Source of the DNA: a virus
IMG/VR virus record: IMGVR_UViG_3300044627_001907
Location: 1-28,264 of that record
Length of the DNA: 28,264 nucleotides
Reading direction: 5' to 3' (one strand)
Below are positions 1 to 5,404 of this stretch, piece after piece. The translations under genes and the position numbers were made by a program. Under the pieces are notes generated by a model. It saw only the letters and a list, made by a program, of their open reading frames with translations, ran no database searches and had not been told where the DNA came from. Each line of letters begins with the position of its first letter. Within the stretch, counting starts at the first letter, position 1.

Positions 1-1
1 C

Positions 2-118
2 ATGGATTACGAGACTCAGTACCTGCCGTGGAGTTTTATTGAGGAACTCATGGATTATTTGCAGGGGTTGGGTTACGAGTGGTGTAAGATTGCTTATGTA
101 GAGCAGGTGGCTCTGTGA
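2..118 (+). CDS. Small hypothetical protein, possibly 5' truncated
   Basis: An open frame from ATG at position 2 encodes 38 residues (starting MDYETQYLPW) and ends in TGA at 116-118. The frame is still open at the window edge, so the true start may lie upstream. The TGA overlaps the GTG start of the next gene, a spacing typical of translational coupling in phage operons. The peptide is acidic and rich in aromatics (Y, W), like its neighbours. No family recognised. Confidence 0.5.
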   Translation: MDYETQYLPWSFIEELMDYLQGLGYEWCKIAYVEQVAL

Positions 119-345
119 GCGAGAATCTTTGGCGTGAGTACGTGGTGTGGGAGAATCTTGAGTATGTACGTATCTGGCGTGATGGTGATGTTTTCACGGT
201 GGATCATGTGTTCGGAAACGAGGAGCCGAGGATTCTTTGTACGTTTGATCTTAGTTCGGAGGCTGAGTTTCATGCTGAGGTGTATTACGAGAAACTGGTG
301 GATTGGTACGAGAACAATCTTTATGATGCTGAGGTAAGTGTGTAG
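115..345 (+). CDS. Hypothetical acidic protein (76 aa)
   Basis: GTG start overlapping the previous stop, with a purine-rich stretch (gagcaggtgg) just upstream as ribosome binding site. The product is acidic and aromatic-rich (several W and Y residues), with no membrane segment and no recognisable catalytic motif. It is a typical small accessory phage protein, and its function cannot be assigned from sequence. The frame has no stop until TAG at 343-345. Confidence 0.6.
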   Translation: MSENLWREYVVWENLEYVRIWRDGDVFTVDHVFGNEEPRILCTFDLSSEAEFHAEVYYEKLVDWYENNLYDAEVSV

Positions 346-429
346 CGTCCCTTGTAAGGTGTGTAGCGTGGCTTCTAAGCCGCGTTGCGTATGGTAGGAA
401 TACTACCCCACATGGTGTGGGTGTAGAAT
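335..429 (+). promoter_or_regulatory. Intergenic region with direct repeats and two small hairpins
   Basis: Between the genes ending at 345 and starting at 450 there is a near-exact direct repeat (TAAG, optional G, TGTGTAGCGT) at 335-348 and 355-369, about two helical turns apart. Two abutting inverted repeats follow: GGTAG/CTACC (393-397, 403-407) and CCCAC/GTGGG (407-411, 417-421), each with a 5-nt loop. A -10-like TAGAAT is at 424-429 but has no convincing -35. This looks like a control region for the gene at 450; the exact role is not determinable. Confidence 0.3.
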
Positions 430-449
430 GCTTAGAGAGGCTGTAAAAT

Positions 450-671
450 ATGAACGACTTGAATGGTGACGATCTGTGCTTGCTCGGGGCTGCATTGCGA
501 GCCTTTATGCACAACTCTGACAAATCCATTGCCTACTACGTAGACGAGAACGATGCCGCGATGCTGCTAGTCTCCGCGAAGGAGAAGAAGGCTGCTCACG
601 AGTTGCTGACCCGCGTGTTGGCTGCGGAGGACATGTTCTACGCCGAGGGCAGTTTGCAGGAGTGGGAGTAG
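450..671 (+). CDS. Hypothetical protein (73 aa)
   Basis: ATG start preceded by a GAGAGG-type ribosome site about 10 nt upstream. The product is a small soluble protein with an Ala/Leu/Glu-rich, probably helical C-terminal half. It weakly resembles the 102-residue protein at 12500-12808: both have a Y-x-(x)-D-(D/E)-x-(D/S) stretch followed by an Ala-rich helix and an acidic tail, so they could share a fold. No function assigned. Confidence 0.6.
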   Translation: MNDLNGDDLCLLGAALRAFMHNSDKSIAYYVDENDAAMLLVSAKEKKAAHELLTRVLAAEDMFYAEGSLQEWE

Positions 672-672
672 C

Positions 673-753
673 ATGGAAGCCGTATTCTACATCGCAATAC
701 TACCAGTATTAGCAATGCTTATAGCCGTGTACATTATTGAAAGGTGTTGGTAA
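673..753 (+). CDS. Tiny predicted membrane protein (26 aa)
   Basis: A 26-residue ORF starting MEAVFYIAIL and ending ERCW. It is a single hydrophobic transmembrane segment (residues about 4-22) with a short charged tail. A good ribosome site (GGGAG) sits a few bases upstream of ATG 673. It starts one base after the preceding stop and ends one base before the next ATG (755), so it fits the tight operon spacing. A real but uncharacterised small phage membrane peptide is the likely reading. Confidence 0.5.
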   Translation: MEAVFYIAILPVLAMLIAVYIIERCW

Positions 754-754
754 A

Positions 755-931
755 ATGTTGAAGATTATCACAGACGATTACGTTGTCTACGAGATTTGGG
801 AGTGTGATGATAATGGTATGCCTGACGCATTCATTGACCACTTCGATTCGCTCATGGATGCGGAGTACGAGTTGCTCGTACTAAATTGTGGTACAATGCT
901 AGGTGATCCAGCCGGAGACTATACTCTCTAA
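755..931 (+). CDS. Hypothetical acidic protein (58 aa)
   Basis: I chose ATG 755 (MLKIITDDYVV) over the in-frame TTG at 737, because 737 lies inside the preceding 26-residue gene and ATG 755 has an AAAGG site upstream. The protein is acidic with no identifiable domain. Its last codons (ending TAA at 929-931) overlap the 5' arm of the hairpin element at about 921-974, so translation of this gene could disturb or help fold the hairpin. Confidence 0.55.
   Translation: MLKIITDDYVVYEIWECDDNGMPDAFIDHFDSLMDAEYELLVLNCGTMLGDPAGDYTL
889..897 (+). promoter_or_regulatory. Possible extended -10 promoter
   Basis: TGGTACAAT matches the extended -10 pattern TGnTATAAT at 8 of 9 positions. The -35 region is weak (GAGTTG 17 nt upstream). 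If real, a transcript would begin near 904 and carry the whole hairpin (921-974) as leader for the genes at 990 and 1253. It lies inside the coding end of the upstream gene, so chance is possible. Confidence 0.25.
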
Positions 932-974
932 TATTCTTTCTGAACGAAGTGAAGAAAGAATATATAGAGAGATA
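921..974 (+). promoter_or_regulatory. Structured leader hairpin, copy 1
   Basis: Inner stem ATATTCTTTCT (931-941) pairs perfectly over 11 bp with AGAAAGAATAT (953-963), enclosing the loop GAACGAAGTGA (942-952). An outer 7-bp stem CTCTCTA (924-930) pairs with TAGAGAG (965-971), and a single bulged A (964) separates the two. The hairpin ends 15-19 nt before ATG 990, next to the ribosome site (GATAAGGGAG). The second copy at 2176-2230 has the same loop, bulge and outer stem but a different, fully compensated inner stem. There is no T-tract after the hairpin, so it is not a classical terminator. Confidence 0.75.
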
Positions 975-989
975 AGGGAGAAAGAAATA

Positions 990-1250
990 ATGTTTGTTAA
1001 GCCGATGATTACTGTCCTGAGTGAAGGTTCTAGTGCTGAGGATGATTATGTTTGCCTTGAGATTGGTTGCACTTGTTGTGATAAAGAGTACCTACTTGGT
1101 ACTAGCCTCACGGGTTACATGAGTTGGCGAGCAGGAGCGCTTGTGCAGGATGCCTTCCCCGAGGTACCTAAAGAGTATCGTGAAATGTTTATTTCTGGTA
1201 CTTGCCCTAAATGCTGGGATGATATGTTCAACAACGAGGATGAGGTATAA
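990..1250 (+). CDS. Small Cys-rich, possibly zinc-binding protein (86 aa)
   Basis: Start ATG 990 was chosen for its GGGAG ribosome site; the longer frame from 903 would translate the hairpin and is unlikely. The protein carries two cysteine clusters: C-x-C-C-D near residue 30 and C-P-K-C-W-D near residue 77, suitable for binding one zinc ion. The middle resembles small actinophage proteins with the pattern W-x-x-GALVQDAFP-x(n)-REM. No catalytic function is known to me. It is 2 bp upstream of the ArdC-like gene and probably co-expressed with it. Confidence 0.6.
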   Translation: MFVKPMITVLSEGSSAEDDYVCLEIGCTCCDKEYLLGTSLTGYMSWRAGALVQDAFPEVPKEYREMFISGTCPKCWDDMFNNEDEV

Positions 1251-1252
1251 CA

Positions 1253-2161
1253 ATGACTAAGAAAAAGTTTGACATTGCAGAGGTTCACACTCAGATTACT
1301 GAGGGTTTGATTGCTATGATGGAGCAGGGTGTTGCACCGTGGAGTAGGCCGTGGATTGTACGTGGTATCAACGATGCTATGGCACCGAAGAATGGTATCA
1401 GCAATCGTAGGTACACTGGCTTCAATAGCCTTTACCTATCGTTCCTCATGGAAGAGAACAAGTGGGATGACCCACGATTCTACACGATGAGCAGCCTGCC
1501 CGAGGATGCTAAGGTAATCAAGGGTAGTAAGTCTACGATTGTTATTTATAACAAGAAGATTGAGCGTGAGGTTGAGGATGATAACGGTGAGGCTGAGGTG
1601 CAGACTTCATGGTTTCAGCGTTACTATCGTGTGTTCAATGGTGCTCAGATTGAGGGTCTGCCTGCATTTGAGAAGCCTGAGCCTAACACTGAGGGTTATA
1701 CTCACGAGGATGAGGGTTATCCTGAGGCTGACTTGATTGCTACTGAGTGGTGTGATAATCTTGCAGACTTTAGTCATGGTGGTGACCGTGCCTACTACGT
1801 TCCTAGCATGGATAGCATCACGATGCCTGACCTTGACCAGTTCCCCACACTAGCGGGTTACTACCAGACACTGTTCCACGAGATTGCTCATAGCACAGGA
1901 CACAAGTCTCGTGCTAATCGTATTGAGACTACAACTTTTGGTACTGATAGGTACGCTAAGGAGGAGTTGGTTGCAGAGTTTGCTGCCGCATTCCTTTGTG
2001 CTAACACTGAGGTGCCGTTGAATGAGGAGCAGTCGGCTGCTTACTTGAAGGGATGGGCGAAGCGTTGCAAGGATGAGCCTAAGTTGCTATACTCTGCTGC
2101 TAATGCTGCTCAGTTTGCTGCTAGTATGGTGATGGAAAATACTTACGCTATGGTTGCATAA
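1253..2161 (+). CDS. ardC: ArdC-like antirestriction/zincin metalloprotein
   Basis: 302 residues, ATG start 2 bp after the previous stop. The N-terminal part (about 1-140, with TEGLIAMMEQGVAPWSRPW) matches the ArdC N-terminal ssDNA-binding domain found in plasmid and phage antirestriction proteins. The C-terminal part holds a zincin metallopeptidase motif HEIAHSTGH (residues 209-217: H209 and H213 as zinc ligands, E210 catalytic), followed by an E-E-L-V-A-E helix (about 237-242) that can supply the third ligand. Length matches ArdC-type proteins. By family knowledge it may protect incoming DNA from restriction. The gene, with its small Cys-rich partner, lies between the two hairpin copies. 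Confidence 0.8.
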   Translation: MTKKKFDIAEVHTQITEGLIAMMEQGVAPWSRPWIVRGINDAMAPKNGISNRRYTGFNSLYLSFLMEENKWDDPRFYTMSSLPEDAKVIKGSKSTIVIYNKKIEREVEDDNGEAEVQTSWFQRYYRVFNGAQIEGLPAFEKPEPNTEGYTHEDEGYPEADLIATEWCDNLADFSHGGDRAYYVPSMDSITMPDLDQFPTLAGYYQTLFHEIAHSTGHKSRANRIETTTFGTDRYAKEELVAEFAAAFLCANTEVPLNEEQSAAYLKGWAKRCKDEPKLLYSAANAAQFAASMVMENTYAMVA

Positions 2162-2175
2162 AAGAATGGAGACTA

Positions 2176-2230
2176 TATACTCTCTAAGATAATCTCTGAA
2201 CGAAGTGAAGAGATTATCTATAGAGAGATA
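2176..2230 (+). promoter_or_regulatory. Structured leader hairpin, copy 2
   Basis: Inner stem AGATAATCTCT (2187-2197) pairs perfectly with AGAGATTATCT (2209-2219) around the loop GAACGAAGTGA (2198-2208), identical to copy 1. Bulged A2220 and the 7-bp outer stem CTCTCTA/TAGAGAG (2180-2186, 2221-2227) are also the same. It is followed by GATAAGGAAG, the ribosome site of the gene at 2241. A possible promoter TTGCAT-N16-TATACT (2154-2159, 2176-2181) overlaps the 5' side; copy 1 has the same TATACT but no matching -35. Confidence 0.75.
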
Positions 2231-2240
2231 AGGAAGAAGA

Positions 2241-2471
2241 ATGATTGAAAGAATTAGTATGACTACTAGGAATTATGTGAATATGATTAGTGATGATGAG
2301 GATGTTCCGTTTGAGACTGCGAATCCGGATAGTTTGTTGGTGACTTGGATGGTGTATGATCCTGAGTATGATAGGATCCCCGAGGAACCACCGTGGGAGT
2401 CGCATGATTGGACTAATGATTATGATTATCCCGATGATTATGCACCTGAGCATGATGAGGAGTTTGAGTGA
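2241..2471 (+). CDS. Hypothetical highly acidic protein (76 aa)
   Basis: ATG 2241 follows hairpin copy 2 and a GGAAGAAGA ribosome site. The product is strikingly acidic, with a D/E/Y/P/W-rich C-terminal half that is probably disordered. Very acidic small phage proteins sometimes mimic DNA or sequester host DNA-binding proteins, but nothing here shows that directly. The stop TGA overlaps the GTG start of the next gene. Confidence 0.6.
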   Translation: MIERISMTTRNYVNMISDDEDVPFETANPDSLLVTWMVYDPEYDRIPEEPPWESHDWTNDYDYPDDYAPEHDEEFE

Positions 2472-2701
2472 ACAAAGATAAAGTATATCTTGATAATGCT
2501 GCTAAGTACCTTGCTGCTGCTGTAAAACAGTTGGAGTTTGCTGAGGCTTCGGTGGATGCTGCGTTTGATGATGGGCCGGGTTATCCTGCACCTGATAGTC
2601 AGGATGCTAGGGCTTGGGATTATCTTGAGGCTATTTGTGAGGCGAGGAAAGCACTAGGGCATAGGTTGAATACTTGGGATAAAGGGGATTATGATGAGTA
2701 A
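2468..2701 (+). CDS. Hypothetical helical protein (77 aa)
   Basis: GTG start overlapping the previous stop (GTGA), no separate ribosome site needed if coupled. The sequence is Ala/Glu/Asp-rich and probably two helices (residues 6-32 and 47-68) linked by a Pro/Gly segment. No motif recognised. It continues the run of small acidic genes at this end of the window. Confidence 0.6.
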   Translation: MNKDKVYLDNAAKYLAAAVKQLEFAEASVDAAFDDGPGYPAPDSQDARAWDYLEAICEARKALGHRLNTWDKGDYDE

Positions 2702-2760
2702 GAGTTGTGAGGTTGGTTCTAATGATGTATATGTGTAAGCAAATCAAGAAGGAGAATATT

Positions 2761-3231
2761 GTGACGATGTACGATGAGCGTGTTGCTGAACTAGAGTCTT
2801 TGCTTGAGGCTAGTGATGCTCGGTATGCTGAGGTTAAGGCAGAGTTAGATCGTCAAGTATCGTTGTTGGTGATTCGTGAGGAGCGGTATGTAAGTCAGAC
2901 TGATATCCTTGCTCGTATGTTGAATTATACTTACGATACTTTTGGTCTAGAAAAGCAGCATTTGGATGATGCTATTGCTAACATGCCAGAGCACACGGAT
3001 AGGGTACGTGATGTGTTGGAGTATCATGATGCTGTACCTTCTAGGTTGCTGAAGCGTGAGTATGAGGTTAGTGTCACTGTCCCGGTGACTGTGTGTATTA
3101 GCGTTGAGGCAGTCGATGAGGATACGGCAGAAGAGTTGGCTCGTGATGAGGTGGAATCCAACGGGATTGAGTATTACGGGATGGAATATGATATTTACTA
3201 TGACGCTGAGTACAGCGTGACGGAGGCGTAA
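2761..3231 (+). CDS. Coiled-coil protein with DpnD/PcfM-like C-terminus
   Basis: I chose GTG 2761 because AAGGAG lies 7 nt upstream; the in-frame start at 2707 adds residues without a good ribosome site. The N-terminal half (about 1-55 of 156) is a predicted coiled coil starting VTMYDERVAELESLL. The C-terminal 55 residues have the pattern YEV-x(n)-V-x-V-x-V-E-A-x-D-E-D-x-A-E-E-L-A, which resembles the small DpnD/PcfM-like domain; the next gene has a similar stretch. Role unknown. Its stop overlaps the next ATG (TAATG). Confidence 0.6.
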   Translation: MTMYDERVAELESLLEASDARYAEVKAELDRQVSLLVIREERYVSQTDILARMLNYTYDTFGLEKQHLDDAIANMPEHTDRVRDVLEYHDAVPSRLLKREYEVSVTVPVTVCISVEAVDEDTAEELARDEVESNGIEYYGMEYDIYYDAEYSVTEA

Positions 3232-3401
3232 TGACTAGATACGAAGTGTTTTGGGACGAAGTTGTAACATATCGTGTGTTTATTGAGGCTGATAATGAAG
3301 ATGAAGCACGATTGCGTTGGAGTGACCCAGCCTATTGGGATAGTGATCCTGAAATTTCTAGTTCGGATATTACTAATGATGTCGAAATTTACGAGGTATA
3401 A
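3231..3401 (+). CDS. Small DpnD/PcfM-like protein (56 aa)
   Basis: ATG 3231 sits directly on the preceding stop (GGAGGCGTAATG), with GGAGG as ribosome site. The 56-residue product begins MTRYEVFWDE and contains V-F-I-E-A-D-N-E-D-E-A-R, the same arrangement as the C-terminus of the preceding protein and of the DpnD/PcfM-like domain (YEV..., then V-x-A-x-(D/N)-E-(D/E)-x-A). Stop TAA 3399-3401 is one base before the next ATG. Probably a paralogous domain; function unknown. Confidence 0.6.
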   Translation: MTRYEVFWDEVVTYRVFIEADNEDEARLRWSDPAYWDSDPEISSSDITNDVEIYEV

Positions 3402-3402
3402 T

Positions 3403-3954
3403 ATGACTACTGCAAATAAGTTCTACAAGGTGCTTGACTCGTTCGGTATTGACGAGGCTATCAGCGAGGGCGTGGCTTGGTATCCTAATGCTTGGCAGCA
3501 TTGCCTAGATATTAGTAAGGATTATCCTGTCACTCCTCAGCGTGTCGCTGCTATCATGGCAGTAACCTCGCCTCGTGCTAGGTGGAATAAGAATATTGAG
3601 GCTACGTATAATATTGTTGCTGACTCGTTCGTGCCGGATCATCGTCGCCGCGCATCGTATGGTATTCTAAATGCTAATGCGTTGAAGGGTATGATCGTGG
3701 CTAATGATCGGTATTATTCTCGTCATGTTACTGGTCCCAAGGTTAGTAACTTCTACTTGAATATTGTGGGACATACGGATCCTATTACTACTGATAGTCT
3801 TATGAGTAAGGCTGCTGGTTATGGTAGTGATGTTAGTACTAGGATTCGTAGTGAGGTTGAGCAGGGTGTACGTACCCTAGCCGACGTGTTTAGTCTTTCT
3901 CCCCGTGATATGCAGGCTGCAATCTGGGTTGCTTACAGGGGGAGTGCTATTTAG
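3403..3954 (+). CDS. HhH-GPD-like phage protein (DUF7178-type)
   Basis: ATG 3403 was chosen because it begins immediately after the previous stop; the longer frame from 3274 overlaps that gene entirely. The 183-residue protein is all-helical with P-x-R-V-A-A-I-M-A-V-T-S-P around residue 46, GPKVSNFYLNIVG near 110 and D-P-I-T-T-D-S-L-M after it. This layout (a helix-hairpin-helix-like GPKV segment followed by an aspartate) resembles phage HhH DNA-glycosylase-like proteins annotated as DUF7178. DNA binding or base-excision activity is inference only. Last protein gene before the tRNA cluster. Confidence 0.6.
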   Translation: MTTANKFYKVLDSFGIDEAISEGVAWYPNAWQHCLDISKDYPVTPQRVAAIMAVTSPRARWNKNIEATYNIVADSFVPDHRRRASYGILNANALKGMIVANDRYYSRHVTGPKVSNFYLNIVGHTDPITTDSLMSKAAGYGSDVSTRIRSEVEQGVRTLADVFSLSPRDMQAAIWVAYRGSAI

Positions 3955-3962
3955 TAGGTTTA

Positions 3963-4036
3963 GGGGGTGTAGTTCAGTTGGTTAGAACGCTTGCCTGTCA
4001 CGCAAGAGGTCGCCGGTTCAAGTCCGGTCACTCCCG
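3963..4036 (+). tRNA. tRNA-Asp (GTC)
   Basis: Acceptor stem GGGGGTG/CACTCCC (one G-T pair), anticodon arm CTTGC-CTGTCAC-GCAAG with anticodon GTC, TPsiC arm with GGTTCAAGTCC. No encoded CCA. First of a twelve-tRNA array. Confidence 0.93.
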
Positions 4037-4040
4037 TTAG

Positions 4041-4122
4041 GCCAGAGTGGTGGAATTGGTAGACACACTAGACTCAAAATCTAGCGCCGCGAGGTGTGAG
4101 GGTTCGAATCCCTCCTCTGGTA
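4041..4122 (+). tRNA. tRNA-Leu (CAA)
   Basis: Acceptor GCCAGAG/CTCTGGT, anticodon loop CTCAAAA on stem CTAGA/TCTAG gives anticodon CAA (codon UUG). The long variable arm typical of leucine tRNAs is present. CCA not encoded. Confidence 0.93.
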
Positions 4123-4126
4123 CTTC

Positions 4127-4208
4127 GCATGGTTATCCAAGTGGCTAAAGGGTGCGGGCTGTAAACCCGTCGTCTAAGACTTCGTAGGTTCGAATCCTAC
4201 ACCATGCA
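4127..4208 (+). tRNA. tRNA-Tyr (GTA)
   Basis: Acceptor GCATGGT/ACCATGC, anticodon loop CTGTAAA gives GTA. A long variable arm (as in bacterial class II tRNA-Tyr) and a TPsiC arm with GGTTCGAATCC are present. Confidence 0.93.
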
Positions 4209-4279
4209 TCGGGGATCGTCTAAAGGCAAGACAAACGACTGTTAATCGTTGAATCAAGGTTCGAATCCTTGTCCCCGAG
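4209..4279 (+). tRNA. tRNA-Asn (GTT)
   Basis: Acceptor TCGGGGA/TCCCCGA, anticodon arm AACGA-CTGTTAA-TCGTT with anticodon GTT. It abuts the tRNA-Tyr gene without spacer, so the ends are produced by processing of a common precursor. Confidence 0.92.
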
Positions 4280-4282
4280 TGA

Positions 4283-4354
4283 GGTTCCATAGCGTAATGG
4301 TAGCGCAGCAGACTCTTAATCTGTCAAGTCTAAGTTCGAATCTTAGTGGAACCA
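4283..4354 (+). tRNA. tRNA-Lys (CTT)
   Basis: Acceptor GGTTCCA/TGGAACC, anticodon loop CTCTTAA gives CTT (codon AAG). TPsiC arm AGTTCGAATCT. A second lysine tRNA (TTT) lies two genes downstream. Confidence 0.92.
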
Positions 4355-4355
4355 T

Positions 4356-4427
4356 AGCCCTTTAGCATAATGGATAGTGCATCTGGTTTCTACCCGGATT
4401 GTATAGGTTCGATTCCTATAAGGGCTG
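4356..4427 (+). tRNA. tRNA-Arg (TCT)
   Basis: Acceptor AGCCCTT/AAGGGCT, anticodon loop TTTCTAC gives TCT (codon AGA, rare in high-GC hosts). TPsiC arm GGTTCGATTCC. Confidence 0.92.
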
Positions 4428-4429
4428 TT

Positions 4430-4501
4430 GGCTTTATAGCGTAAAGGTAGCGCACAGGACTTTTAATCCTTGAGGTCTAGGTTCGATCCCTAGTGAAGCC
4501 A
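4430..4501 (+). tRNA. tRNA-Lys (TTT)
   Basis: Acceptor GGCTTTA/TGAAGCC (one G-T), anticodon loop CTTTTAA gives TTT. The outermost pair of the anticodon stem is a C-T mismatch; the other four pair. TPsiC arm GGTTCGATCCC. Confidence 0.9.
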
Positions 4502-4502
4502 T

Positions 4503-4573
4503 GCCGAGTTAGCATAGTGGTAATGCCCCAGTCTTGTAAACTGGTGACAACAGTTCGATTCTGTTACTCGGCT
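4503..4573 (+). tRNA. tRNA-Thr (TGT)
   Basis: Acceptor GCCGAGT/ACTCGGC, anticodon arm CCAGT-CTTGTAA-ACTGG with anticodon TGT (codon ACA). Confidence 0.93.
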
Positions 4574-4574
4574 T

Positions 4575-4646
4575 GCGAGTATAGCATAACGGTTAATGCT
4601 CCACGTTGCCAACGTGGTGATGACAGTTCGATTCTGTCTACTCGCT
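4575..4646 (+). tRNA. tRNA-Gly (GCC)
   Basis: Acceptor GCGAGTA/TACTCGC, anticodon arm CCACG-TTGCCAA-CGTGG with anticodon GCC. Confidence 0.93.
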
Positions 4647-4648
4647 CT

Positions 4649-4733
4649 GGAGGGTTGTCAGAGAGGCTTATTGTACTTGACTAGAAATCAAGTGTATGGT
4701 AACATACCGGGGGTTCAAATCCCTCACCCTCCG
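4649..4733 (+). tRNA. tRNA-Ser (AGA)
   Basis: Acceptor GGAGGGT/ACCCTCC, anticodon arm CTTGA-CTAGAAA-TCAAG, long variable arm (TGTATGG.../CCATAC type) as in serine tRNAs. The 7-nt loop places AGA at positions 34-36 (codon UCU). A34 is rare in bacterial tRNAs outside tRNA-Arg(ACG). Confidence 0.88.
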
Positions 4734-4736
4734 TTC

Positions 4737-4807
4737 GGGCGGTTAGTTTAACGGGAAAACCTCGCTTTTGCATAGCGAAGATAACAGTTCGATTCTGTTA
4801 CCGTCCA
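4737..4807 (+). tRNA. tRNA-Ala (TGC)
   Basis: Acceptor GGGCGGT/ACCGTCC (one G-T), anticodon arm TCGCT-TTTGCAT-AGCGA with anticodon TGC. Identity rests on the anticodon; it lacks the G3-T70 pair in the usual position orientation check beyond G3-T, which is in fact present here. Confidence 0.88.
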
Positions 4808-4808
4808 T

Positions 4809-4879
4809 TGGGAGATCGTCTAACGGTAGGACAACAGGTTTTGGTCCTGTGAATGTGGGTTCGATTCCTACTCTCCCAG
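4809..4879 (+). tRNA. tRNA-Gln (TTG)
   Basis: Acceptor TGGGAGA/TCTCCCA, anticodon arm ACAGG-TTTTGGT-CCTGT with anticodon TTG (codon CAA). Last of the twelve-gene array; a promoter follows within 20 bp. Confidence 0.92.
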
Positions 4880-4890
4880 TCCTTACAATA

Positions 4891-4926
4891 TCCTTACTTG
4901 ACATAAGGAATAATGTATGGTAGTAT
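4891..4926 (+). promoter_or_regulatory. Strong sigma70-type promoter with overlapping inverted repeat
   Basis: TTGACA (4898-4903), 17-nt spacer, TAGTAT (4921-4926), with TG at the extended -10 position (TGGTAGTAT). An exact inverted repeat TCCTTA/TAAGGA (4891-4896 and 4904-4909) brackets the -35 box, a layout that suits a repressor or activator site. It lies between the tRNA array and the replication operon and points into the latter; the first ATG is at 4958. Confidence 0.75.
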
Positions 4927-4957
4927 AGCGTTACTATTAGTAAGAGAAAGGAACAGT

Positions 4958-5050
4958 ATGAATAATACTCCTATGACATACGAAGAGTATATTGAATGGG
5001 ATAGAGAGTATAGGTATATTGAGTTTCTTATGGAGTTGTATTATGGGTGA
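4958..5050 (+). CDS. Small hypothetical protein (30 aa)
   Basis: First ORF after the promoter at 4898-4926: ATG 4958 with AGAAAGGA ribosome site, ending TGA 5048-5050 and overlapping the next gene by 8 bp. The product begins MNNTPMTYEE and is acidic and aromatic-rich. No family recognised. Position and ribosome site are the main evidence; it could also act as a leader peptide. Confidence 0.5.
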   Translation: MNNTPMTYEEYIEWDREYRYIEFLMELYYG

Positions 5051-5270
5051 GAAGAAACTAGCAGAGGCTAGTATTGTGTATAAAAAGGGTGCTTGGTCTG
5101 TTACTGTTGATGGTAATATGATTGGTCGTAGCCCTAGTCTTAGTCTTGCTACTGAGATGCTTTATGAGCAGGGTTATAAGGTTCATACTTATCGTCGGTC
5201 TAAGACTGCTAGTGATAAGGTTAAGTTTGATGCTACTGTATTGTGTTTTACACCTAAAGAAGAAGAGTAA
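5043..5270 (+). CDS. Hypothetical protein (75 aa)
   Basis: ATG 5043 is preferred over the in-frame 4992 because GGAG lies about 10 nt upstream and the longer form would cover most of the preceding small gene. The product begins MGEKKLAEAS, is lysine-rich, and looks like a small alpha/beta protein (a strand V-Y-K-K-G-A-W-S-V-T-V-D-G-N followed by an amphipathic helix). No function known. Its TAA shares a base with the next ATG (TAATG). Confidence 0.6.
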   Translation: MGEKKLAEASIVYKKGAWSVTVDGNMIGRSPSLSLATEMLYEQGYKVHTYRRSKTASDKVKFDATVLCFTPKEEE

Positions 5271-5404
5271 TGGCTGTTCCGTCTAGTATTAAAAAGAATA
5301 AGTTGGCTGCTAAGAAGCAGGTTCGTGAGGATCGTGGCGCTAAGAAGATGAAGGCTAAGGCTCTTCGTGCTGAACGTAAACTAAAGGAACAGAATCGTGT
5401 ATAA
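5270..5404 (+). CDS. Small very basic protein (44 aa)
   Basis: ATG 5270 overlaps the preceding stop. The 44-residue product (MAVPSSIKKN...) is about 40 percent Lys/Arg with regularly spaced Ala and Leu, giving a long basic helix. Such peptides usually bind nucleic acid or a partner acidic protein; many neighbouring phage products are very acidic. Start of the next gene (GTG 5397) overlaps its 3' end. Confidence 0.5.
   Translation: MAVPSSIKKNKLAAKKQVREDRGAKKMKAKALRAERKLKEQNRV

Noticed and set aside
921-974. Rho-independent terminator
   Set aside because: The hairpin is A/T-rich without a T-tract and is followed directly by a ribosome site; conservation of the loop also argues against it.
2691-2738. 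15-codon ORF (MMSKSCEV...) before the coiled-coil gene
   Set aside because: A GGGG site is near, but the peptide is very short and has no features; chance is more likely.
4493-4684. Protein ORF across the tRNA array
   Set aside because: It runs through tRNA-Lys, Thr, Gly and Ser genes, which are fully supported by structure.
3963-4879. Suppressor tRNA or stop-codon recoding
   Set aside because: All twelve anticodons read sense codons, and TAA, TAG and TGA are each used as ordinary stops in this window (for example TGA at 8726-8728 and 9490-9492).
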